From Diprion similis (taxonomy: Eukaryota; Arthropoda; Insecta; Hymenoptera; Diprionidae): 64,000 nucleotides of DNA. Of this stretch, positions 10,976 to 21,718 are shown one piece after another. The stretch lies in NCBI RefSeq assembly GCF_021155765.1, contig NC_060118.1:6882001-6946000 (forward strand), read 5' to 3'. A program made the translations under genes and the position numbers. Positions within the stretch are counted from its first letter, which is position 1, and every line of letters starts with the position of its first letter. A model generated the notes under the pieces. The model was not told the DNA's origin and made no database searches. It worked only from the letters and a program-made list of their open reading frames with translations.

Positions 10976-12342
10976 ATCGATTTGAAAAAATTTTGACGCA
11001 CTGATTTTTGCTATTTATCACAGTAATTCCGAGAAAATATTCGTATCACTTCAAATTTTAAGCTATTGCAAGTTTAACAGATTTTTACCACGAAATTTCG
11101 AGGCGATACGAATTTTGGAAAACTAGGAAACATGTTTACTGGAGTTTGCTTGAAACACATAAAATTAGTTTGTCTACGAACTTCTGAATAACCTATCGAA
11201 CATAAGGGAGAAAAAATTTTTACACCCAACAAATACATTCTCTAATGGACCTACTTTCGAATAAATTTGATTTTTCTCCGAGTAGAGTGACATTTAGACG
11301 CGTATCCATCTGGATTTGTATAATTCAGCGCTATAACGATGGGACAATTGATCTGTATTTTTATTTTTTAATACGAACGGTTTTGCGGTGACCAATCAAT
11401 CTATTAACCGATTAAACGATAACTGAACTGATCAATCGGAGAATTGTTGCTATTGAATTGAACTTTTTTATAGAAGTTGTGTCGAATGAAAAAAAAACTG
11501 CATATTTACTGTACTGTATAACAGCTTTTTCAGCCACATATTATTCTGTGATCGACGACAAAAAAGGTTCCTCATCAAACCATTAATAATATTTCTAAAT
11601 TTCATAACTTCTCATATTTTTATTTAATTCTGTCGAAAAATATTTCAGAAATAAAAAACGTATTTTGGAGCAACGAAGTGTGTTCGATATCTACATAGAA
11701 GACGCAATTCTCAGTTGATATGTGGGCAAAAAATGGAAACAAAAGTAACGAAGTCTGTTACATGTTTATAACCGAAAGACAGTCTATATTTATTTTCGAT
11801 TGTGCAATGTTAAAATGCGTAAAACTTTGGTCAACGTGTCAAAGAAGCATGTTTTGGTCTCGCACGAAATTCTTGCATTTGGAAAATCATTTTCAAACCT
11901 CCGCGATAGGTCTCCCGAAGTTTTATTCTTAATTAGCATTTTAAAGGGAATCTATTTACTAGTACACAACATTATCCGCAGCTACTTTCATCGGAATTCC
12001 TAAGAACGCGTAATTTCATATGAAGTTGAAAACGAGCAAATTAAAACCAAAATTAATTGTATTCGCCGATTAGACTCTCAAGGAAAAAACCCTTAACTTG
12101 GCTGTGAATTCCCACCCTCAAGTTTTATTTTCTGGGAATTCAGCATTATCTATTAGTTGGAGGTGCGAATTCACATCCAAGTTGATGTTTTTTCCCTAAG
12201 GGGAAGCACAGAAATTGGAAAAATAATTTCTTTTGTTAGGCCACGTCAATGGCCCTTTGGAACATCGATGTGACAACGAAAAGTTTCCAGGTTTAGCAGA
12301 TGCTATCGGAAATATTGTGGCAGCATGAACTGTCTGCGTTAA
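10976..12342. other. Intergenic DNA upstream of H hexamerin copy 2
   Basis: No gene is supported. It contains a small foldback (12075-12203); otherwise it is AT-rich with scattered similarity to 1560-2690. Confidence 0.5.
12075..12203. repeat. Short inverted repeat (MITE-like) upstream of H copy 2
   Basis: An arm containing GTGAATTC and AACTTGG (about 12077-12113) is repeated inverted at about 12163-12202, with a loop of about 50 bp. It is absent from the matching part of unit 1 as far as I can align by eye, which suggests a small insertion. Confidence 0.5.
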
Positions 12343-12350
12343 TTGCGCAA
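12343..12350. promoter_or_regulatory. C/EBP-type palindrome TTGCGCAA upstream of H hexamerin copy 2
   Basis: This is the same octamer at the same distance (92 bp) from TATA as in copy 1, retained although neighbouring bases have diverged. This supports a fat-body enhancer role by inference. Confidence 0.5.
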
Positions 12351-12434
12351 CGGTTCTTTATCATCTGTCAAAAGAACTGAGTGCAAAAGTTCACAGAAGT
12401 CACAAATATATGATTGCAAATCAGTTTCGGTGAG

Positions 12435-12440
12435 TATAAA
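12435..12440 (+). promoter_or_regulatory. TATA box of H hexamerin copy 2
   Basis: TATAAA in GAGTATAAAAGACC lies about 30 bp before the conserved block GAATCGTTACACTTCGAC, where transcription probably starts. The ATG follows at 12567. Confidence 0.65.
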
Positions 12441-12566
12441 AGACCCCGTGACGTGGAATCGTTACACTTCGACTTGAACGGAGTAGTCAGAACGGTCTTG
12501 CTCGTTACACAAGGGAACGTTGATCGGATATAGACGAAAAAAGAGGAGCCGAAAATTTTGCAGAAA

Positions 12567-15075
12567 ATGATTCGCCAGGTGGCGATTCTTGCCGTCGCGG
12601 CATTCTGCATTGCGGCGTCTGATCCCGTCCCTCTGAAGAGTACCGACAACAATTTGGCCTATAGGCTGATCTACGATTTAGTATGGAGAACCCAACGGAC
12701 GGGCAAGTTATCCAAGGAGATTGAGACACACGAGGAACCTTTCAATGTCGACGATCACCTGTTGACATGGCCGGACAAGGTGAGAAACACCTCTATAACC
12801 CAATACTTCTAGTGAATAAGGAAAGAAGCAGCACAGATCGGTCGAGGAGTAACACCTGCACATCGATTCTGTCCTTAGGAAGCGCTAGCAGACTTCCGGG
12901 CCCGATATCATTACGGAATGCTTCCACCGGGAGCAATTTTCTCCATCTACTACCCTGAACAGCTTGAAGAAGCTGTGTCGATCTTCAAGGTCATGCACAC
13001 CGCTCCGAACACCTGGTTCTTCTTCCAATTTTCCGTTTGGGCCTTCAGAAACTTGAACCACGAATACTGGTCGTACGCTTTCAACATGGCCGTCATGTAC
13101 CGAGACGACTGTAAGTCAATACCTATTCCCAGTCCCCACACCGTTTTCCACAACTACTACTTCAACAGCGACGTCATGAGGCAATTACACACCTTCAAGA
13201 TGGACTACCAGTTCGAAGGTAAGACGACAGCGACTCTTTACCAACGTACACCAGCAAAACGAAGTCTGAAACCATTATTCGTTCGCTTTCATTGAACAGC
13301 TGGTCACGGATTAGAAGACGTTGAAAAAGTCGTGGTGCCGGGCAACTACACCAACTGGTACATCAGGGAAACCAAGGATCCCGAGAGGAACCTCACGTAC
13401 TACCTTGAGGACGCAGATCTCAACAACTTCTACGCCTACCTCCACGTCGAATCGCCTTTCTGGATGTCGAGCAAAGCGTACGATCACGTCTCACATGATT
13501 TCAGTGGACAGGTTTACTTCGGGATTCACCACATGTTGATGAACCGTTACCACATGGAGCGCATGTCTCACAAAATACCGTTTATGGAAACTATCGATTG
13601 GGAACAGCCGATCGTCACTGGATATCTGCCACAGATGACTTACTCAAACGGCCTACACTTCCCGAGACGCCACGAATGGACCACAGTCGCAACGTCCAAA
13701 TATCACCACGTTCAGGTAAGTGAATGAAAAATTAATTCTAGAATACGCAGCTAAATATATTACATTCGAACATATTCTATATTCTATGATAATCGGCGTT
13801 GTTTTCTTTTCCAGGAACTGGAACAGTACGAAAGCCGCATAAACAACGTCGTAGACTCTGGAATCGTTATCGACAGAGATGGAAACATCAAGCACCTTAA
13901 ACACGTGGAAGACCTCAACGTACTTGCCAACCTTGTGGAAGGCAACGCTGCTTCCATAAACCCGTTCTACTACGGATCGGTGGACCACCTCAGCAGACAC
14001 GTTCTTGGATTCTGTCCCGAACCTCAGAACAAATACCAGATCCTTCCCAGCGCCCTTGAGCACGCTTCCACCAGCATGAGGGACCCAGGCTTCTACAGAA
14101 TGTACAACAAAATCGACGACTACTACATGAGGTGAGGCAATCCAACAATCATTCCAAACGACAACGTCTCTGTCCCTAGACTCAAACAATTGACTGTACT
14201 TAATGCCTCTTCAGATTCATGAAACGCCTCGGGCCCTACACGAAGGATGAGCTGGCCTCACCTGGAATCAAGGTCGTCGCAGCTTCCGTTAGCAACCTTG
14301 CAACTTACTTCGAACCTACCGACATATTTGTGACCGGTGTGAACAGGACCTCGGACAACAAATGGGTGTCATTTTACGTTCGCCAGCACCGTTTGAATCA
14401 CAAACCGTTCAGTTGCGAAATGACCATTGAATCCGAAAAAACAGACAAGGTCTCCATCCGCACTTTCTTGGGGCCCAAATACGACCTGCAAGGCAGAAAC
14501 ATCACCGATTCATACAAATACTTCTACGAAGTTGACTACTACGTCACAGACCGTAAGTGCATACGAGTAAAAAGAACAACACCGAAAAAAAGAATTCTTG
14601 ATAGCATAAATAACGGGTCTCCCGTTCATTCTAACGAATCACTGTTACTTCCGTCATTTCAGTCGCCGTTGGCAAGAACAAGATCACTCGCAACAGTAAG
14701 GATTTCACCTTGTCTGTCGTTGACCACAAGAACGACGAGTACTTCTACAGGAACGTAGATAAGGTCGTTCACGGCACAGAACAGGTGCCGAAGAACCCCG
14801 TCAAACATGGATTCCCGAACCGCCTATTACTGCCTATGGGTCTACCGGAAGGAATGGAGGTCCAGTTCTTCATCCACGTCAGAAAATTAGACCAGACCAA
14901 GACGAGAACTTGGAAGAGTCGATTCTACCCTGAGGGCGTAACCACCGACAAGCACTTCGGATTCCCTCTGGACAGGCCGATGAAGGAACACACATTCACT
15001 CTCCCCAACATGTACGCGTTCCCCGCCGTCATCCGCCACTACGAGACCGAGGCAGAGTTGAACGTGACTGTTTGA
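12567..15075 (+). CDS. Hexamerin, H type, copy 2 (complete, 678 aa)
   Basis: Same storage protein as copy 1. Exons: 12567-12779, 12879-13218, 13300-13715, 13815-14131, 14215-14552, 14663-15075, with exon lengths identical to copy 1 and the same 678 aa. An in-frame TTG lies upstream at 12558, but the ATG at 12567 begins the same signal peptide as copy 1. Amino-acid changes are few, for example Ser to Pro in exon 2 (YYPEQ), Leu to Phe in NTWFFF, Phe to Cys in exon 5, and several in exon 6 (HGFPNRLLL, FIHVRK). Introns 1, 2, 4 and 5 are practically identical to copy 1, whereas intron 3 lacks about 16 bp. Such intron identity suggests recent duplication or gene conversion. It is likely co-expressed with copy 1 in larval fat body. 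Confidence 0.93.
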
Positions 15076-15213
15076 CCTGACTTAATATGGTTAATCAAGA
15101 CTGTCCGATGCTAATTGTAAGACTATCGCTAAGTCCAAATAATATTGTCTGTATACCAATTTAAATTTTTGTCGACTATTCAATCAAGTACACTGTAGAA
15201 GTTAGTACACACT

Positions 15214-15219
15214 AATAAA
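15214..15219 (+). terminator. AATAAA polyadenylation signal of H hexamerin copy 2
   Basis: AATAAA lies 139 bp after the stop, at the position homologous to 5583 of copy 1. Confidence 0.65.
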
Positions 15220-17254
15220 AAATATAATGCATTTCGAAAAAGGCAAGCTCATTTATATTTCTTACTCTTCAATATATTCATCCGTTTTTTTTTTTTTTCT
15301 GCTGAAAAGGAAATGATGTGCAGCATATTCCCCATGGCTCACCTATGTATCATGCACTGCATGGGTCTCTGAGCTCGCGCCTCTGTTGTACAACTTTATT
15401 TCGCGATTCCTCGTATAAGCGCTTTCTAACTGTACCACCAGACTAACGGTAGATTCATGTGACGCTAAACACATAACTTCGGTACACACTCACAACACCT
15501 ACGCGATAAATTTATTCTGTGATAATTTAACCAAATCATTTCCACACCACTCTGGGATTCCTTGGATTTCTTCTTTTGTTTGCTGGTCACATCCATGTGT
15601 TATTCTCACTTTATAACTTTCAGTATATAATTCTACCATGCATATTCAGATTCTGTATTTACAAATTCACATTCGTTTAGTTTTGAACACCAAAAAACGA
15701 TGTGCGATACTCATTTTTAAGTATGTGCGATGTAACTCAAATGACGACTAATCACCTACCTGGACTTTGTGGCGGCTCCCGCGATCGTTATATAAATAAT
15801 GTAATACGAACTTGATTTTTGAATTCAATGGTTCACGGCTTTTAAAACGTTCCAATCAGCTAATGTTTCGTTGTTAACGTTTATGATTCTCGTCAGATTT
15901 ATCGTCAGCAAATACGTAATGAACATCTTTTTCAACACTACAATTTTTATAGAAATACCAACCCAGCTTAAAGTCAAGTTCAAATTTTTCAGGTGTAATA
16001 AAGAAGCGGTTACTTCAACATTTCACATTAATTTCATGAATAATCAATTTTAGATGCAAATACAGATTATCGTAGAAATTCACTTTACCGTGAAGAATCG
16101 ACAAATCTCGTTTTTTACCTAATAAACGAAAATCGGTTTCAAAACTGTATTTCGAAATAATTTATCATCTTTAGTATACAATAATACGAATAATTAAAAA
16201 CTGCATATTGTTAAATTGTAATTTCACGTGGTTGAGACAAGGGAAATAATCCTCAATTTTCTAAAGCTCGATATAAAATTTGGTCTATCAAATCCATGAC
16301 AAATATAATGTTTCCATGCCATCTGTGATAGTCATACCGAGGCGTGCTGTAATTATAGAGCCACGCATCAAATACCGTTGCAGTCTCAAACAAATATCGA
16401 GAAGGTTTCATTGCTCACTTGAAATCGAATACCAGCTCTACCTAAGCGTCAGTATTAAGGGGACACGTCAGTGAAACTCTAAACCTTTTCGATTTGCTTG
16501 AAACTTAAACTCATAACGAAGGTCCATAAAACAAATGGTTTTCACTCGGTTCCAATTATTTTAAACAACATGGAGAAGTGGTGTTTTTCGAAAAGCTTCT
16601 TGCGTCACAATTCTTCTCAATCTCAAAATCTCAAAAAATTCCCCAGATCACCAAAAATATCAACTACCAATTATTTCGACAATTAGATGGTCACTTATCG
16701 GATTGCAATTTCCATGGTAACTTTTGTTCTCTACGGTCCTCTAATGGCCGTGAAATTTTTTCAGATTTTTACGATGAGAATAGTGACGCAAGGAGCTTTT
16801 CGAAAAACACCACTTTTTCACGTTATTTTAAATAATAACTCTACACATGTGGAACGTAACTGTTTGAAACCGAGTGAAAACCATTTGTTTCATGGACCTT
16901 TATTACGAGTTTAAGTTTCAAGCAAATCGAAAAAGTTTATAGTTTCACTAACGTATCCCCTTAAAGGCACACAAGACTCCCGATTATCTGTCATAGTCAT
17001 ACTATTGTAATGTCATAATCATGCCACAGTAATGGAATCTTTCAAGAACGGACTATATATGTGTATATAATTACCACCACACATCGCGATATTACACTAA
17101 TAACAGGTAAGACCATATCTGTACATTGCACATGAAGATGACATCTAATTTCACTGAGCTTCCTACAAAATCTTATCTACGATAAAATAGACGAAAATTA
17201 TAATGGTTTCGTGACATCTTTTACGTGCTACAGTAAGCTGGAATAATAGAACCA
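15220..17254. other. Intergenic DNA downstream of H hexamerin copy 2
   Basis: No gene is supported. The stretch is homologous to 5589-7330 with many differences and contains one inserted element at 16459-16960. Confidence 0.5.
16459..16960. mobile_element. TTAA-flanked inverted-repeat element (502 bp), piggyBac-like MITE
   Basis: It is bounded by perfect TTAA duplications (16455-16458 and 16961-16964). The ends are GGGGACACGTCAGTGAAACT and the complement of the right end, GGGGATACGTTAGTGAAACT. The inverted arms run about 170 bp each and include a CTTCTCC/AAAACACCAC-type segment; there is no transposase. The frames seen inside it on the plus strand are by-products. The sequence differs from the 9484-10285 element, so two TTAA-targeting families have inserted in this cluster. 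Confidence 0.87.
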
Positions 17255-17765
17255 GCACGAATCGAGTACCTTTGGGGTTCCTTGTCAGACGAATATCGAG
17301 AAGGTGTCATGGCTTACCTGAAATCCAATACCAGTTGCGCTCAAGAGTATCAAAGACGCACGGGAATCCCGGTTATCGGTCAAGGTCAAGCGTCCTCCTC
17401 CTAGAGGAAGTCACTAGAGGTGGTTTCACCTGAGTGGATCACACCTCGGTCCGGTTCTCCGGATCGTCTTTCCATTATACGCGCCGCGTAACGCTACATA
17501 ACGCCGGTGCATTATATATAGAATGTAGCACGTTAACCTGTTGCTCCTTCCACAACAAGCAGGAAGACTCCTCGGACAACACGCCCGTCCTCCTACTGAG
17601 GATGAGGGCAGGTGAGGAAAGGTAGGGGACGCAAACGAGGCCATCGGTCTAGACTCGACGAGCTTAGTCTTTCCGAAGTCGATGGGCTGAAGACCTCAGA
17701 AGAAGATACTCACTCCGCTTGTTCCACTGCCGTTGAGAATCACCCGAGGATCAACTTAATTCTTT
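17255..17765. repeat. Ultraconserved duplicated non-coding block, copy 2 (511 bp)
   Basis: Partner of 7331-7841, with a single mismatch (G at 17507). The FTZ-F1-like TCAAGGTCA lies at 17380-17388. The flanks drop at once to clearly lower identity: before it, AGAACAAGCACG against AGAACCAGCACG with many nearby changes; after it, CGCTTAGACTTC against CGCTTACACCAC. It lies about 2.2 kb downstream of H copy 2, as copy 1 lies about 1.9 kb downstream of H copy 1. Confidence 0.7.
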
Positions 17766-19673
17766 ATTCTACGCTTACACCACACACCTGTATCGATTCT
17801 GGTTCACGGTGACACCGACCACATTGTCATCATGAATTTGCGCACCTTCATCGTGAGTTGAATTTACTTTTTTTCGCTTCCCCGGAAGTCCCCAGTAGTC
17901 ATTGTTAGAGTTACGCTGCCGGTTCTAGGACACTCCATTACAGTCAATTCTAGAAGAAAAAATTCTGCATCGCTCTGTCTTACTTCCGGCTTCGTACGAA
18001 ACTTTATTAAACTCCATTTCGCATCTTGCTAACGTTGATATCGAATCCGATGTATGTTCTCAACAAGAAGTATGCATTCTGTACTTCTAAGGAATGTCAA
18101 TACAATTCCATAACACTCATTGTCAACTCAATTCCAATTTACATGGCAACTGTTTTGAACAACGCAGTAAACTATCCCGTATCACAGTGAATAAGTGTTA
18201 CAGAAATGTCTAAATGCCATCAGTGATTGGCAACATGGCATTTAGTATCTGTCAACTAAAAAATTAGCCAATTGCACCACATTTTCTGGTACACGAGTAT
18301 TACGATGTACTCACAGAGTTTCATTTATTACCCAGAACCGTGCGTTTCTAATTTTTAGTGACGAAACCTCCAATATAGATAAAAAAAATTTCTAGCAGCC
18401 ATTTCTGACGTGTGCCAGACTAATTATTAAAAGGTTTTGCTTGATTTTTGTGTTCTCCAAGTGACTAAGCAAGACTTTAGACTTTAGACTCGAGCAAGAC
18501 TTTGGATTGACTGTTCAAATTTCAGCAGAGTGTCGAGAGCAAATTAGCGATGTTTCAAAACCGTGCAGTAAAATTTTATCACATCGTGAAAATTTTTTAT
18601 ATTTTCACCGTGATATTTTAAGTAATTTAATTCTAATGTTTTGGTCCAAAAAAATCCGTTCGAAAAAACAAGTTCCACATGATAAGAAAAGGCCGTCTGC
18701 GATGAAAAACGGTAAATAAAATTGAGGTGGTCAAGCAACTGACCAGCCTTCTAACACATACATCGAATATTAATGCTATTCAATTAAATTAACAACAAAC
18801 CAGCGACTACTCCCGTTTTTCGTCTATGTAAAGCAACCGCGATATAAAATGAAGTCAGCGCAGCTATTCAATTGTTTTTTAGTCGCATAAAACCTGAGGG
18901 AAATTAGAAATTTTATTAATGGAATTGAATGCTCATGTAACCGGTATGCTACTACCGGTTAAAGAACCTCATTAATCCACGCAGCTATGTCACACGTACA
19001 GTATATGACACAACACATGTAAAGGCAATCGTGCGTAACACCGTAAAACCGGCTCAGAACTGATGGATGAGAAGTTATGCGAGGTAGTTATAATAAATAC
19101 AAGTGTAAGTAGGTTGAAATTTCTTCTTCTCAAAGTCACGACATTCATTTCCGTGCTTTGATGTTGTTAGGGTATAATAAAATATTATTATACGGCTCAT
19201 AGACGCATGTATAATGTAGGTACGTAATACACCAATATGTATGTGAAAGTTTTTTTACTTGCAAAATCTCGTTGCGTAACTTATAACTGCATGCTTACAT
19301 CTCGTAATTGATCTAAACAATCGCTCGCATCAAATCGACGAACAGGTACATACATTGTGCATTATTCCGCATTATTTCTGAGAAAGTTCGTATTTTTCGG
19401 TTTTATAAGTATTATAAGTATACAGAGAAAATTTCAGCCCAACTATATTTTTTACCTAAGTTTCAAATGACTTTTTTGAAGACTGAAAAAAATATACGAA
19501 ATAATAGTTACAACCATCGATCGCCAGATGCCAGCGAATTATGACAGGAGAAAAACAACGCGTTGAATAGCCCAAATTTACTCAACGCACAATTTTTTAA
19601 CTGATTTGATTATGAGACATGGAAAAAGGATAATTGTCACGTTTATTCGAAACTCACGTGGTTTCATTACGAG
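17766..19673. other. Gene-poor DNA spanning the end of the tandem duplication
   Basis: Similarity to 7842-8760 continues to about 18380 (GTGACGAAACCTCCAAT against GTGATAATACTTCCAAT) and then stops, marking the right limit of the duplicated unit. Beyond it is AT-rich DNA with a minor AGACTTTAG tandem at about 18475-18500; no gene seen. Confidence 0.5.
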
Positions 19674-20026
19674 AGTATGCAGGGTATTTGAGGGGCATAC
19701 GTCACAGTATGTTGGGTTGTCTATGGCTGAGGAGAACAAATATCGGTAATCTAGACCTGCCGAGTTATCGGTAAGTAGCGTGTTTCAACCCCTCGCGAGT
19801 GAGCTAAAAGTTGGATGGATTTAGCCAAGGAGTTGATTTGTTCTTTATAACCTATGCTGAAGAGTTCAGTGATCGCATTCCGGAGCTTGGTTCTCGTTAA
19901 AGTGATTATATGACTTGACTTGACTGAAGTGATTACGAGTCGGTAGGTCTGTTTTACCGATATTTGTTCCCCGCAGTGGTAGGCAACCCGACCTACTGCA
20001 GCATTTAATCGAAAACACCCTGTATT
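19674..20026. mobile_element. Terminal-inverted-repeat element with ACAGGGTG-type ends (about 350 bp)
   Basis: The left end (TGCAGGGTATTT ... AACAAATATCGGTAA) and the complement of the right end (TACAGGGTGTTTTCG ... AACAAATATCGGTAA) align over about 75 bp, so the element has long terminal inverted repeats. TA at both borders would fit a mariner-type target site. It encodes no transposase; a 92-codon minus-strand frame inside it looks random. Confidence 0.65.
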
Positions 20027-20511
20027 CAAGAGTAGACAGCTGAAAAAGTGGATGAATTTTGGGAATTTATATGTTGTCGACCAATTATTAAATGCGACTG
20101 AAGTATGTTTTATTCAGAAGCATTTAAGCAGCTTTGTTTAAGTATCTTTATATGAGAATCCATTAATAGGATGAATTGTAATTGACAATAACATCAACTG
20201 TTACGCTCGATGACATATTTTGCGGTACCTGCGATGTCTTACCAACGACTGCCTATTTTCTTAAGATTTGAAGACAGTTTTTGAGATATTGTGAGTACCG
20301 TAAAACATATCACCGAGTGAAACTGTTGATGTTACTGTCAACAACAGTGCTTGGTATTAACTAATGGTAATAAAAAAAAATACTCAACCAAAACTTGACC
20401 CGCATAATTTTGAATAAAACAAACACCAATCGAATCGAATGATGGGTTGTCGAGATATCAATTCCTCAAAATTCACCGACATTTTCAGCCATTTCCTCAT
20501 CTATACTTCCT
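20025..20511. mobile_element. MITE of a three-member family (copy 1)
   Basis: The left arm (20031-20120: GCTGAAAAAGTGGATGAATT, then GACCAATTATT, then TTTTATTCAGAAG) is mirrored at 20405-20503. The same arms occur at 49221-49425 and 60501-61215. Non-autonomous, no coding content. It directly abuts the preceding element, so one probably inserted beside or inside the other. Confidence 0.7.
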
Positions 20512-21718
20512 CAATTGAAATGCAAATTTTCTTCGGTGCGTTGAAATCTGCGATTAAATCGGAACGAGGTATTTTGAGAAAACATTCACAAACTCGTCCA
20601 ACGGTGCTTCGCCTTATCCGACCTCGAGGGAACCGACGATGTGTCCAGTGTTAAAAAACGTTCCAATACACACAGTGATATTAATATATAGGTATGCATA
20701 ACTACACTCAGTGAACCGGGTACCGTTACTAAAGCAACTCAACGGCATAGATCCGTATGTTAACAAACGTCCGCACACAGTTCATGTTTGTGTCTGTCCG
20801 ACTGCTGGTTTGCCCTTAACCGAAACGAGGCTTCACATACCTCTGCGCACGCGGCTTTCGTCGACTTTATCGCTATATAGGTATACTCACGTGTCAATGA
20901 TTCAGGGACCAGAAACACCGAACCGTAATTCGGGGTCAGGATCACGAATTCCATGCCACGCATTTACATATGCTTATATAAATAGAATGTAAGAAGGATC
21001 AAAATAATCGATTTTCGATTAAGTCGATTATTTTCTCCAGATTAATCGAGTATAATCGATTATTTTTCCTCACAATCGGTTTTTGTTTTTTACTCCGATT
21101 ACAATATCAATTTATGCGATTAAAATATCAATTATTATCACTGTCTTATATACTTATTTGATATACTGAGTTAGAGATAAATGAATATTTTCACTTGAAA
21201 TTGCAATATATTTTGAATGAAAGTATAGATTTTTAAAACAACTTTTCCGTTATTCACTGTGTGAAAAAAAATACGAAATAATCGATTAATCGATTAACTT
21301 TTACCGATTCAATCGAGTCGAGTTCGATGATTTTTTGGACTAAATTAATCGATGCATCGATTATTTTTAGTTTCGCAACTATCGCTAATAGAATATAAAT
21401 TTTTGATGCATTGACGCGCGTTAGAATTCAAATATTCGATCGTTTTACGTTATTGCACGGAATTGTGGAACATTTTTTCCACGTGAAATCACGTGTAAGA
21501 TACATATCTCACAAACGAGATGAGAGGAGTTTCTCTAAACACGATTTGATGAGATTTTTTCTATAATAAATGAGCAGGTTTTCCGTCTACCTAAGAAGTC
21601 TCTGAAAATTTTAAATTTCGATAAATTTAGGAAAATGAATTAAATACGTAATATATAAACCTAAGAAAAAGAAACGACGTATTTATTATTTAGTCAAATA
21701 TTGTACGATTAATTGCAG
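20512..21718. other. Intergenic DNA before the spaetzle exons, including an AATCGATT-rich inverted repeat
   Basis: 21004-21370 begins and ends with AAAATAATCGAT and its complement and is full of ATCGATTA motifs on both arms; it may be another MITE. No exon could be supported, though exon 1 of the downstream spaetzle gene should lie here or further upstream. Confidence 0.45.

Noticed and set aside
19751-20029. 92-codon minus-strand open frame
   Set aside because: It lies inside the 19674-20026 inverted-repeat element and overlaps its terminal repeat; no protein family signal.
20711-20992. 93-codon plus-strand frame before spaetzle
   Set aside because: Low-complexity composition, overlaps a minus-strand frame of similar length, and no splice or family signal. 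Not accepted as the missing spaetzle exon 1.
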